In this document: positions 37,901-45,301 of the stretch, piece after piece
How the letters are laid out: every line of letters starts with the position of its first letter
Numbering within the stretch: the first letter of the stretch is position 1
Origin: Clostridium_AD estertheticum_D
GTDB taxonomy: Bacteria; Bacillota; Clostridia; Clostridiales; Clostridiaceae
Direction of reading: 5' to 3'
Length of the DNA stretch: 64,000 nt
Assembly (NCBI RefSeq): GCF_018861295.1
Contig: NZ_JAHLDM010000001.1
Span: 1 to 64,000 of the forward strand
Translations under genes and position numbers: made by a program
The notes under the pieces: generated by a model
Database searches by the model: none
Told to the model about the DNA's origin: nothing
The model's input: only the letters and a program-made list of their open reading frames with translations

Positions 37901-38565
37901 TTGAAGAATTAAAAGAAAAAAGAGAAGTTATTGGAACAGTTCTAGAGGAAAAGACTAAGGCAATAGGTGCTCAATTTAGGGAACTTGCGGACATGGAGAG
38001 AAGTTTGCGAGAAATTAAAACACTCCTAACAAAGAAAAAATCAGTAGAGCATAAATTAGGTCTTTTAAGAGAACTTGACACTCTTATTCAAGGAAATAAA
38101 TTTGTTGAATACGTAGCTATGAAGCAATTGAAATATATATCTATGGAAGCTTCAAAACGGTTAAAAGAGATAACAAGGGGACGTTATGCATTGGAGCTTG
38201 ATGCTAATGGAGCATTTGTAATGAGAGATGATTTTAATGGAGGCATAAGACGTGAAACTAACACGTTATCAGGGGGAGAAACCTTCTTAACCTCATTATG
38301 TCTTGCGCTAGCACTTTCCTCACAAATTCAATTAAAAGGGAGTGCTCCACTAGAATTCTTTTTCTTAGATGAAGGGTTTGGGACATTAGATACGGACTTA
38401 TTAGATGTAGTAATGAATTCACTTGAAAAACTTCATTCAAGCACATTGTCTGTGGGAATAATAAGTCACGTGGAGGAGCTTCGTAATAGAGTTCCAATAA
38501 AACTAATAGTTACTCCAGCAGAGCAAGGGCAGGGTGGTAGCAAGGTAAAACTAGAGTATACGTAG
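34966..38565 (+). CDS. sbcC: Exonuclease subunit SbcC (Rad50-like ATPase)
   Basis: Start ATG 34966 has AGGAGGAA 8 nt upstream; an earlier ATG (34948) overlaps it and is less likely. About 1199 residues. Walker A FGPTASGKSTILDGI at the N-terminus, long coiled coils, zinc hook CPVC in GDICPVCGAEHH near residue 590, and a C-terminal ABC signature TLSGGETFLTSLCLALALS with Walker B EFFFLDEGFGTLD. Head and hook indicate a complete Rad50-type protein. It is translationally coupled to sbcD. Confidence 0.96.
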   Translation: MKPVSLKIKGLNSFVEQQTIEFSKLTEKGLFGIFGPTASGKSTILDGITIALYGKVSRDTKEFVNTETNVVEISFDFEIGLGISRTSYRAERCIKRLKTGNFKTAYARLIEINKENPDENKVIAEGPRDLAENIISIVGLKVEDFTRSVVLPQGKFNEFLKLSGKDRRDMLERIFALEKYGSKLYDKIKKVRNENLNTKTLLEGEMKGYENVDEESHNQLKETLVILKEEEKGIKLQKSTLDKEYEVYKNIFELQKEKSQYVKKEDLLKLQEEDIENKKVKFTKGSLALNVKPYIENVAETQKNLSINGEKLQKLIKDYEAISQKLESTKISYEEAFQSKNDKLPALIEKEVSLKQASNIEEKIIYLANEKNVLLKKHKELTNAIVDKNSKTSIILINKEKIEQQLQSCEIKLNEIEILPEYREKLYKTYNSELEVNSAAKNELELKNKDETLKEVLSSTKLLHNKAKLKLKDKQNKLVLLEEKSVELANDFPGDNNLLLEKQEVYNTLKVNLEKAVENHKTNDDLKGKYEIVNTKNEKVRLNVKNVEKSIETMKDKGEKLEGEIKEIEIGNMAVVLASNLQEGDICPVCGAEHHPKIAELKVDTNLKVLKSLKQSVAINLENLSKDYQNELIKLAGFSKDEEYINNQLLEVTKNLKDINIKELEEEKKRSELSLLQFKERIELYNKQKAELEVILAEAREEKSKAAMDEAKLGEGLRKESEALIVLQSDISIAGERLELLSQNHKFLNADLLREEDSFKKERNANEKSMSIKEKILQIKRIDNEVIKLTSQVRKNRLEIVTLEKERVDIDRTLRELTNLKTEIETSGKEKRAEIERLTLQIVELCGFTPTVDHTPKIEVEKVRVQIKEITLKESSLKVVFERESIEKQKVLTQKTSEENKKEMLSKMLLEGQEKLKISLNENSFEDTEAVLIHSVSRGVLVIFEKEIKQYEELKRNLIDNLKRIEILLQGKAVDVTLFEELKEKREVIGTVLEEKTKAIGAQFRELADMERSLREIKTLLTKKKSVEHKLGLLRELDTLIQGNKFVEYVAMKQLKYISMEASKRLKEITRGRYALELDANGAFVMRDDFNGGIRRETNTLSGGETFLTSLCLALALSSQIQLKGSAPLEFFFLDEGFGTLDTDLLDVVMNSLEKLHSSTLSVGIISHVEELRNRVPIKLIVTPAEQGQGGSKVKLEYT

Positions 38566-38595
38566 AAAATATTCCACGTGCAAAAGGTATCAAAA

Positions 38596-38780
38596 TTCTC
38601 CTTCAGGCCTTGTAATTAGAACTTGGAACGTGAAATTTTACTAAGAAATTTTAATCTTTTGTAAATATAAAATTCTCTTCCTCTGGGTCGTTCTTTGGGG
38701 GACACAGCAATTATTAATTGTTATGTCGCTCACATTCGGCGTATTTAATGTCTTTTCAGCGATGGTATGGTTAGGAATGT
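38596..38780 (+). repeat. Palindromic repeat family, copy B (one arm plus core)
   Basis: Begins TTCTCC, carries the arm sequence CTTGGAACGTGAAATTTTAC and TAATCTTTTGTAAATATAAAATTCTC, then a core with CCTCTGGGTCGTTCTTTGGG and a hairpin CAATT/AATTG. It matches the reverse complement of copy A (16832-17100) through arm and core. The second arm is missing or degraded. Confidence 0.7.
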
Positions 38781-38853
38781 TGTTGAAATTTAGGAATACA
38801 TTAATTATCCCAACATATATATTTAATAATACTTTATGTTGGAGATGATATTT

Positions 38854-39204
38854 GTGAAATTGAAATCAATAACAATGCTATTAACAAAACTTTCATTTAT
38901 TATTGGTATAGCTGGGTGTACGATGATACTTATGAAATTTGAATTACCGATAGTGATGATAAGAATATCGATAATACTTTTATTTATTGTTAGTATGTCA
39001 GAATTTATATCAACTGGGAAACTGAGAAAAGTAGTATATCCTTTAATTATGATTTATTTTTTTGTAGGTATGCCGCTTTTAGAGGGTTTTATAGATAATA
39101 GAGTCTTCAGTAATGGAGCAGCTATAGTAGGATGCATTATTACTGTTATATTTATATATAATGACTTAAGGATAACCAACAAAGAAAAAGAATTGTCACA
39201 ATAA
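38854..39204 (+). CDS. Integral membrane protein, unknown
   Basis: Start GTG 38854 fits TTGGAGA (8 nt upstream) better than ATG 38836 or 38845. About 116 residues, with four likely membrane segments (IIGIAGCTMIL, IRISIILLFIVSM, VVYPLIMIYFFVGMPLL, GAAIVGCIITVIFIY). It lies 40 bp before a DUF1294 protein. No family is recognised. Confidence 0.6.
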   Translation: MKLKSITMLLTKLSFIIGIAGCTMILMKFELPIVMIRISIILLFIVSMSEFISTGKLRKVVYPLIMIYFFVGMPLLEGFIDNRVFSNGAAIVGCIITVIFIYNDLRITNKEKELSQ

Positions 39205-39244
39205 GATGAATAATTTTAATTATTATTAAAACGGAGGAAAACAA

Positions 39245-39514
39245 ATGAAGATATTTTTATATTATGTTTTAGCTATTAATTTGTACGGGATTTTTGTAAT
39301 GTATTCGGATAAGAACAAATCAAGAAAGGGAAAATGGAGAACCCCAGAGAAAACACTTTTCACTATAGCTTTTGCTTATGGTGCTTTGGGTATATTTTTA
39401 GGTATGCGATTATTTAGGCATAAAACTAAGCATAATAAGTTTGTAATAGGAATACCGGCAATACTTATAGTTCAGATATTTATATTTTTTAAATATATTT
39501 ATAGGGCATTTTAA
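39245..39514 (+). CDS. DUF1294 family membrane protein
   Basis: 89 residues. The order YYVLAINLYGIFVMYSDKNKSRKGKWRTPEKTLFTIAFAYGALG then a basic loop and C-terminal membrane segment matches DUF1294, short three-helix membrane proteins of unknown role. It is probably co-transcribed with the preceding membrane protein (40 bp gap) and followed by a terminator. Confidence 0.85.
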   Translation: MKIFLYYVLAINLYGIFVMYSDKNKSRKGKWRTPEKTLFTIAFAYGALGIFLGMRLFRHKTKHNKFVIGIPAILIVQIFIFFKYIYRAF

Positions 39515-39517
39515 AAT

Positions 39518-39562
39518 GAGGCACATACTGAAATTAATATTCAGTATGTGCCTCGTTTTTTT
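39518..39562 (+). terminator. Rho-independent terminator
   Basis: Perfect 15-bp stem GAGGCACATACTGAA / TTCAGTATGTGCCTC with a 7-nt loop and T7. Confidence 0.9.
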
Positions 39563-39760
39563 GTCTGTTAAATTATATAATATACCAACAACATTTCCAA
39601 TATGTTTATTATACAAATATGTTTTAGGTTTTTATAGGTACAAATTATAATAAACTGTTTAAGTTATACCAATAAATATTATAATTAAATGCTAAAAGTA
39701 TAAATTACATCCATAAAAGACCTTATAATGATTTATATTCATAATATATATATAAATGTA

Positions 39761-39808
39761 TTGACATTTATGCGTACAAATATTACAATAACGTTGTAAC
39801 CGCTTTCA
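39761..39808 (+). promoter_or_regulatory. Promoter with AraR-like operator and cre site for the GH43-symporter operon
   Basis: TTGACA at 39761-39766 and TACAAT at 39784-39789 (17-bp spacer). The spacer carries ATTTATGCGTACAAAT (39766-39781), 14 of 16 matches to the Bacillus AraR box ATTTGTACGTACAAAT. TGTAACCGCTTTCA (39795-39808) matches the catabolite-responsive element consensus TGWNANCGNTNWCA. It therefore has features of repression by both AraR and CcpA. The region 39563-39760 is AT-rich with nothing else recognised. Confidence 0.75.
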
Positions 39809-39842
39809 ATATATAATATTATGAAGAAAAAGGAGATTTCTT

Positions 39843-40808
39843 ATGTTAGCAGAAGTTTTAAAAAATCCTATTGTCATGCAAAGAGCAGATCCATTAATAT
39901 ACAAACACATTGATGGATATTATTATTTTACGGCGTCAGTTCCTAAATTTAATCGTATTGAAATTAGAAAATCAAAAACAATAAATGGAATTAGTAAAGC
40001 AAAAGCTATATCTGTTTGGGAAAAACATGTTTCAGGACCAATGAGTCATTTAATATGGGCACCTGAAATTCATTATACTAATGGTAAATGGTACATATAT
40101 TTTGCAGCAGCTCCGGATGATAAAATAGTAGATGACACATTTAATCATCGTATATTTGTAATCGAAAATGATAATGAAGATCCAATGACAAGCAATTGGA
40201 TTGAAAAAGGACAGATTAAGACTGGTTGGGAATCATTCGCTTTAGATGCAACAACTTTTGAGAACAATGGTAAATTATATTTTGTGTGGGCTCAGCAAGA
40301 TTTTGATGTAAGGGGACATTCAAACATATATATTGCTGAAATGGAAAATCCATGGACACTTAAGACTAAACCAGTGATGTTAACTAAACCAGAATTAAAT
40401 TGGGAAACAATTGGATTTTGGGTTAATGAAGGGCCGGCAGTATTAATAAGAAATGGAAGAGTATTTTTAACTTTTTCAGTTAGTGCTACAGATGAAAACT
40501 ATTGTATTGGAATGATTATGGCAAAAGAGGGCAGTAATTTATTAGAGATTACATCATGGGAAAAATTACAAAAACCTGTCTTTAAAACATCTGATGAAAA
40601 CCATCAATATGGACCTGGTCACAATAGTTTTACCATCTCAGAAGATGGGAAACAAGATATCCTAGTTTATCATTCAAGAAATCATACTGAAATTAAAGAT
40701 GATGCACTAAACGATCCAAGCAGACACACAAGGGCACAAGTTATTAACTGGAGAGAAGATGGAACGCCTGATTTTGGTATTCCTATTAGAGATGAATATT
40801 TTATATAG
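39843..40808 (+). CDS. Glycoside hydrolase family 43 enzyme (arabinosidase-like)
   Basis: 321 residues, cytoplasmic (no signal peptide). The five-bladed propeller catalytic residues are visible: Asp16 in MQRADPLIY, Asp135 in SFALDATTF, Glu197 in WVNEGPAV. The motif WAPEIHYTNGKWYIYFAAAPDD is typical of GH43 alpha-L-arabinofuranosidases. With the symporter downstream and the AraR-like operator upstream, it likely hydrolyses imported arabino-oligosaccharides inside the cell. Xylosidase activity is the alternative. Confidence 0.88.
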   Translation: MLAEVLKNPIVMQRADPLIYKHIDGYYYFTASVPKFNRIEIRKSKTINGISKAKAISVWEKHVSGPMSHLIWAPEIHYTNGKWYIYFAAAPDDKIVDDTFNHRIFVIENDNEDPMTSNWIEKGQIKTGWESFALDATTFENNGKLYFVWAQQDFDVRGHSNIYIAEMENPWTLKTKPVMLTKPELNWETIGFWVNEGPAVLIRNGRVFLTFSVSATDENYCIGMIMAKEGSNLLEITSWEKLQKPVFKTSDENHQYGPGHNSFTISEDGKQDILVYHSRNHTEIKDDALNDPSRHTRAQVINWREDGTPDFGIPIRDEYFI

Positions 40809-40849
40809 TAAGTATAGATAAAAAATTAAAATGATGGGGGAATACTATT

Positions 40850-42097
40850 ATGAAAGCTTTAAAAAAAGACTTCTGGGATTTTGGCGGATTATTTTTCTTT
40901 TACTTTTTCGTTTGGGCAATGGTTTTAACATTTTTACCTTTATGGCTCAAAGATGTAGCGCATCTTAACGCAGGTCAATCTGGGTTTGTTTTCTCATCTA
41001 TGTCTTTACTTGCATTATGCTACCAACCATTCTTTGGATTTATGCAAGATAAATTAGGCTTCAAAAAAAATTTATTTGCAATAATTGCTATTCTTTTAGT
41101 ATTTATGGGACCTTTTTTTAATTATGCATACATACCATTATTACATATGAATATATACTTTGGTGCAATAATTGGTAGTATATATTTAAGCGCATGTTTT
41201 TATGCAGGTGTTGGTGTGGTAGAGGCGTATATTGAAAAAGTAAGTAGAACAAATAATTTTGAATATGGTCATGCAAGACTATTTGGATCTATTGCAGGAG
41301 CGACAGCCTCATTTCTAGGTGGAATTTTATATATTAAAAGCCCTGGAAGCATTTTCTGGGCAGCATCATTATCTGGAGTTTGTCTTTGTCTTTTATTAAT
41401 TAAAGCTAAGGTTAGCGGAACTGGAACACAAAGTGTCCAAGAGGATAGTAAGCAAAGTAGCCTTAACATGGAGTCAGTTATTTCTATATTAAAAACGAAA
41501 AAATTCTGGTATCTAGCATTAATAATAATTGGTACAGCCTGTGTATATGATGTATTTGATCAGCAGTTTCCAAATTATTATTCAAGCTTTTTTGATACTA
41601 AAGCACAAGGAACTAATTATTTTAGCAAACTAGTGTATGTTCAAACTGGATTAGAAGCTATATTAATGCTTTTTGCACCTTATTTAGTAAATAAAATAGG
41701 TGCTAAGAAGGGATTGTTATTATTTGGTCTCTTAACTTTTATACGTATATTTGGTAGTGCTACATTTGCAAATCCAATAGCTTTATCAGGAATTAGGTTG
41801 ATAGCTGCTTTTGAGATGCCATTGTTATTAGTATCTATTATGAAGTACATTACACATGTGTTTGATGTTAGATTATCAGCCACTGTTTATTTGTTAGGAT
41901 TCAATTTTGCAAAGCAAGGTGCAGTTGTAATACTTTCTTCAATTGCTGGAAATATGTATTCTAGTATTGGATTTCAAGATACTTATTATTTTTTAAGTGC
42001 AATAGTTTTGGTAATCACTGTAATAAGTTTTTTTACCCTTACTAATGACAAAGAAATTAGTAAAGAAGTTCCTACTTATGCAGTCAAATCTAACTAA
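40850..42097 (+). CDS. MFS oligosaccharide:H+ symporter (LacY-like)
   Basis: 415 residues with about 12 membrane segments. The start FWDFGGLFFFYFFVWAMVLTFLPLWL and GFKKNLFAI between helices 2 and 3 match the oligosaccharide:H+ symporter family. It is 41 bp after the GH43 gene and shares its promoter, so it probably imports the glycan that the hydrolase cuts. The substrate is inferred as arabinose-containing; lactose-type specificity is not excluded. Confidence 0.85.
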   Translation: MKALKKDFWDFGGLFFFYFFVWAMVLTFLPLWLKDVAHLNAGQSGFVFSSMSLLALCYQPFFGFMQDKLGFKKNLFAIIAILLVFMGPFFNYAYIPLLHMNIYFGAIIGSIYLSACFYAGVGVVEAYIEKVSRTNNFEYGHARLFGSIAGATASFLGGILYIKSPGSIFWAASLSGVCLCLLLIKAKVSGTGTQSVQEDSKQSSLNMESVISILKTKKFWYLALIIIGTACVYDVFDQQFPNYYSSFFDTKAQGTNYFSKLVYVQTGLEAILMLFAPYLVNKIGAKKGLLLFGLLTFIRIFGSATFANPIALSGIRLIAAFEMPLLLVSIMKYITHVFDVRLSATVYLLGFNFAKQGAVVILSSIAGNMYSSIGFQDTYYFLSAIVLVITVISFFTLTNDKEISKEVPTYAVKSN

Positions 42098-42147
42098 TTA
42101 AATTTTGATTATAGTTTATGGGAGAGTTCCAGTTCGTTTAAACATGA

Positions 42148-42309
42148 GAGTATAATACCAATGCAGCTGAAATACTTATAGAAACATTATTTATAACAAA
42201 TCCAACAGAGGAAGCATTATTAGCTAGTGATTCCTACCAAGATATATTAGCTAAGGCAATTGCGAAGGGTATCTTAAAGACATTAGGGATAACTAATATA
42301 ACATATTAA
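42148..42309 (+). pseudogene. 3' fragment of an N-acetylmuramoyl-L-alanine amidase
   Basis: The frame is open from 42148 (stop just upstream) to TAA at 42307-42309. It reads NAAEILIETLFITNPTEEAL then LASDSYQDILAKAIAKGIL, matching the C-terminal end of Amidase_3 proteins (the EV.FLSN..E and AIA.GI region). No start or ribosome site exists and the catalytic zinc ligands upstream are missing. It is a dead remnant of a cell-wall lytic enzyme, possibly an endolysin or sporulation amidase. Confidence 0.7.
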
Positions 42310-42347
42310 TTTCATGTCATTTTTGATATACATTGTTAATTTTAGAT

Positions 42348-42376
42348 TTGACACAAATATGTATATAATGTATAAT
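42348..42376 (+). promoter_or_regulatory. Consensus sigma-A promoter of the ZTP riboswitch operon
   Basis: TTGACA (42348-42353), 17-bp spacer, TATAAT (42371-42376): a perfect consensus match. Transcription would start near 42383, just upstream of the aptamer. Confidence 0.9.
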
Positions 42377-42382
42377 TCAATA

Positions 42383-42500
42383 AAAATGAATAATTAATCA
42401 TGTAACTGGCGGAAATGGTGTTTACCATAGGGAGCATGACTAAAGAAGAATATCGACCGCCTGGGTAAAATAAAATTTTATTCAGGTGGTTTTTTTTATT
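42383..42500 (+). promoter_or_regulatory. ZTP/ZMP (pfl) riboswitch
   Basis: Conserved aptamer elements TAACTGGCGG, CCATAGGGAGCATGAC and GACCGCCTGGGTA are in the right order. The 3' strand CCGCCTGGGTAAAATA pairs with TATTCAGGTGG, followed by T8, giving a terminator that overlaps the aptamer's last helix. Binding of ZMP/ZTP (10-formyl-THF shortage signal) would turn on the gene. The gene that follows uses ZMP as a substrate, which fits. Confidence 0.93.
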
Positions 42501-42523
42501 CAATTATATAGGAGGTTTTGTTT

Positions 42524-43699
42524 ATGACAAATTCAGAGGTTATACTTAAATATGGATGTAATCCACATCAAGGCTCAGCTAAAATTTACATCAAAAACAA
42601 GAAACTACCATTCGAAATCCTTAATGGAAACCCAGGTTATATTAATTTTATGGATGCATTTAATTCATGGCAATTGGTGAAAGAATTAAAACAAGCAATA
42701 GGATTACCAGCAGCAGCATCTTTTAAACATATAAGTCCAGCGGGTGCTGCAGTGGGGATTCCTTTAAGTGATGTGTTAAAAAAAGCATATTTTGTTGAAA
42801 ACATAGAATTATCGCCTGTTGCCTCTGCATATGCAAGAGCTAGAGGTGCAGATAGAATGTCATCATTTGGTGATTGGGCAGCTATAAGTGATGTTGTTGA
42901 TTTACCTACAGCGATGATTTTAAAACAATCTGTATCAGATGGAGTAATTGCTCCTAGCTATACAGATGAAGCTCTGGAACTTTTGATGAAAAAGAAAAAA
43001 GGGAATTTTAACATTATTAAAATGGATCCAAATTATGAACCTGAAGATATTGAAAAGAGAGAAATATATGGTATAACATTTGAGCAGAAAAGAAATAATA
43101 TTAAATTAGAACAGAAAATGCTTAATAATGTAGTAACTAATAATAAAAATATTACAGATGATGCAAAACGAGACTTACTTATTTCAATGATCACATTAAA
43201 ATATACTCAGTCAAATTCTGTTTGTTTTGTTTTAGATGGTCAAGTAATTGGTGTTGGTGCAGGACAGCAATCCAGAATACATTGCACAAGACTGGCTGCG
43301 TCGAAAGCTGATATATGGTATTTAAGGCAGCATCCAAGTGTTCTTAATTTATCATTCAAAGATGGCATATCAAGACCTAATAAAGATAATGTTATAGATC
43401 AATACCTTAGGGACGACACTACTCCTATAGAGATGAGGGAGTGGGGCGAAGTGCTTAATGAAATACCTAAAAGGTTAACAAAGAAAGAAAAAGCCTCATG
43501 GATATCTAATTTATCAGGGGTATCTTTAGGCTCAGATGCATTCTTTCCATTTAGAGACAATATAGATAGAGCATTTCAAAGTGGGGTAGAATATATTGTA
43601 CAACCTGGCGGTTCAATAAGAGATGACATAGTAGTAAAAGCATGTAATGAATATAATATAGCAATGGCTTGTTCAAATACAAGATTATTTCATCATTAG
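42524..43699 (+). CDS. AICAR formyltransferase (stand-alone, PurH N-terminal domain absent)
   Basis: Start ATG 42524 (GGAGG 8 nt upstream). About 391 residues, only the transformylase half. Motifs KYGCNPHQGSAK, SFKHISPAGAAVG (catalytic Lys-His), PTAMILKQSVSDG and the C-terminal VQPGGSIRDD are those of the PurH AICAR transformylase domain; the IMP cyclohydrolase domain is not present. It converts AICAR (ZMP) and 10-formyl-THF to FAICAR. The upstream riboswitch senses its own substrate. The cyclohydrolase must come from elsewhere. Confidence 0.9.
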   Translation: MTNSEVILKYGCNPHQGSAKIYIKNKKLPFEILNGNPGYINFMDAFNSWQLVKELKQAIGLPAAASFKHISPAGAAVGIPLSDVLKKAYFVENIELSPVASAYARARGADRMSSFGDWAAISDVVDLPTAMILKQSVSDGVIAPSYTDEALELLMKKKKGNFNIIKMDPNYEPEDIEKREIYGITFEQKRNNIKLEQKMLNNVVTNNKNITDDAKRDLLISMITLKYTQSNSVCFVLDGQVIGVGAGQQSRIHCTRLAASKADIWYLRQHPSVLNLSFKDGISRPNKDNVIDQYLRDDTTPIEMREWGEVLNEIPKRLTKKEKASWISNLSGVSLGSDAFFPFRDNIDRAFQSGVEYIVQPGGSIRDDIVVKACNEYNIAMACSNTRLFHH

Positions 43700-43766
43700 A
43701 AAAACGATAAATATTTTAGCTACTAAGCTAAAGGTATTATCATCAGGAAAACAATTTATAAGTATA

Positions 43767-43810
43767 TAGAAACAAAGGTACTATTCATATGGATAGTACC
43801 TTTGTTTCTA
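43767..43810 (+). terminator. Rho-independent terminator
   Basis: Stem TAGAAACAAAGGTACTAT / ATAGTACCTTTGTTTCTA with a short loop, 67 bp after the transformylase gene. Confidence 0.8.
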
Positions 43811-43993
43811 TTGTTTTATATGAGAGTAAATACGCTTTATTTTTGAAAAACAATTAAAGATAATTTATTTTTATGGACATAATAGTTATTTAAACAATTA
43901 CTAATTTACCTTATATAAAAATAATTGAAGAAAACATAAGTTTATCAAAAAGTTTGTGTGTCCTAATTATAAATTAGAAAGAAGGAATTTGAT

Positions 43994-44155
43994 ATGGAAC
44001 TTGCACCAGTATATACAATCGCAATTTCGTTAATTGGGTGTATTTTACTTTCAATATTCAGTAAAAAATTAAAGTCAAAAACAGTAAATATAATAGAATA
44101 TACATTAATAGTTATCACAATGATAGGGGTTATATTATTGTTTTTTACCCAGTAA
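43994..44155 (+). CDS. Small 53-aa membrane protein
   Basis: ATG with GAAGGA about 7 nt upstream. 53 residues, two hydrophobic helices (VYTIAISLIGCILLSIF and YTLIVITMIGVILLFF) separated by a basic turn KKLKSKT. Short hydrophobic proteins like this are frequent in clostridia, and the Shine-Dalgarno and clean frame support it. No family is recognised. Confidence 0.5.
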   Translation: MELAPVYTIAISLIGCILLSIFSKKLKSKTVNIIEYTLIVITMIGVILLFFTQ

Positions 44156-44243
44156 CAATTGAATTCTTGAGATTATTATATAACTTTTTTTGTTGTCAAT
44201 ATAATTCTTTATATAATTTGTAATATTAATTTTTTTAAAATGT

Positions 44244-44408
44244 AAATTTAAGTATGTGGATAACTAACCCTTATAATTCAATTAAATATAATAAAAGTTA
44301 TTTATTATGGCAGTTAATGGGTTTATGAACATGTTATTAGACAAAGTTATCCTCATTTGGTGGATAACTTTGTTTGAATTGTGGATGAATTTTTAATTAT
44401 CTGAAAAT
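44244..44408. repeat. DnaA-box repeat, copy 1
   Basis: Begins AAATTTAAGTATGTGGATAAC (perfect DnaA box TTATCCACA as its reverse complement at 44255-44263), contains a perfect hairpin ACAAAGTTATCC/GGATAACTTTGT (44341-44372), a near-box TGTGGATGA, and ends TTTAATTATCTGAAAAT. Same order and same length as copy 2. Confidence 0.8.
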
Positions 44409-44720
44409 TAATTTTCACATAAACTATTTTTTGAACTATTTCATAAATAGATAGTTTTTAATAATTATTGTAATTTAATTAATTTTTTATGGTGGTATTA
44501 GTGTAAAAAAATACAAAAAATTACATAAAGCTGTAGTGTTATAAGTATGTTAAATTTTTTACAATTTCGCCTTGAACTTTTAATGTTTTGAGGTTATAAT
44601 GAGTTGCGACATCGTAATATAGGATTATTTGAATTATTGTATATTACAAAACAAAAGTAAGTCTTAAAGTAATAATGAATGAAAAGAAGAAAAATATTAC
44701 ACGGCTAAGGTTAGTAAGAT

Positions 44721-44885
44721 AAATTTAAGCCTGTGGATAACTTTTCTATAAAATTGAATATAATTTCATAAATATTGTATTATTATCATAATATGGTTTA
44801 TTTATCGAAGAAAGATATAAAGTTATCCACTAAAAGAGGATAACTTTCTTGATTTTGTGGATAAATATTTAATTATCTGAAAATA
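44721..44885. repeat. DnaA-box repeat, copy 2
   Basis: Begins AAATTTAAGCCTGTGGATAAC (perfect box 44732-44740). The hairpin AAAGTTATCC/GGATAACTTT lies at 44819-44847, a further perfect box TGTGGATAA at 44856-44864, and the end is TTTAATTATCTGAAAAAT. It parallels copy 1 in order and spacing; the interior has diverged. Confidence 0.8.
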
Positions 44886-44909
44886 TATTAAAATAGTAAC
44901 AGAAAAATT

Positions 44910-45190
44910 TCTCCGCTGTGTATTAAATTAAAACTAAAAATAACAAATTTCAATAAGAAATTCTACTATGTTGCTCCAGTAAGATTCTGAAAATTCAAAC
45001 TTTGGCGTAGCTGCGAGGTTTCATTAATCTCAATTCAAAGTGTTAATTTATGACAGGTTTCTTATGCTGAAAAGTATTACTATTCTCCTATGTGCCTTGC
45101 AAATGAACTTGAAACGTGAAATTTAATTAAGCATTTCTAAATTAAATTTCAATTGTTTCTGCGTTTCATATTGCAAGTCACTTCGGAGAA
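44910..45190. repeat. Palindromic repeat family, copy C region
   Basis: A degenerate arm begins at TTCTCC 44910 (CAAATTTCAATAAGAAATTCT). From 45083 to 45190 there is a compact palindrome: TTCTCC, CTTGCAAATGAACTTGAAACG then CGTTTCATATTGCAAGTCAC and GGAGAA. It corresponds to the two arms of copy A joined without the core. Confidence 0.65.
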
Positions 45191-45228
45191 AATGTATACC
45201 TGCTATGAATAGGTCTGCTTCGTGTTTT

Positions 45229-45300
45229 ACATGGAATAAACTTAGATTCTGTTAACGAATGCTTTACTATCCAAATGACCTACATGCTGAACCTTCACAG
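45229..45300. repeat. Direct repeat flanking the nitrilase gene, left copy
   Basis: Starts ACATGGAATAAACTTAGA, then TCTGTTAACGAAT and ACTATCCAAATGAC. The same sequence with about 80 percent identity recurs at 46303-46376, on the other side of the nitrilase gene. Confidence 0.85.
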
Positions 45301-45301
45301 G

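Larger units (their letters stand above)
44156..45082. other. Long noncoding AT-rich region with DnaA boxes and repeats
   Basis: About 930 bp without a gene. It includes two copies of a 165-bp repeat with DnaA boxes (listed separately), spacer sequence with no obvious promoter or ORF, and degenerate MITE arm sequence from about 44910. Confidence 0.6.

Noticed and set aside
44156..45082. Chromosomal origin oriC
   Set aside because: DnaA boxes are present but dnaA, dnaN, rpmH and other usual neighbours are not; I call it only a DnaA-box repeat region.
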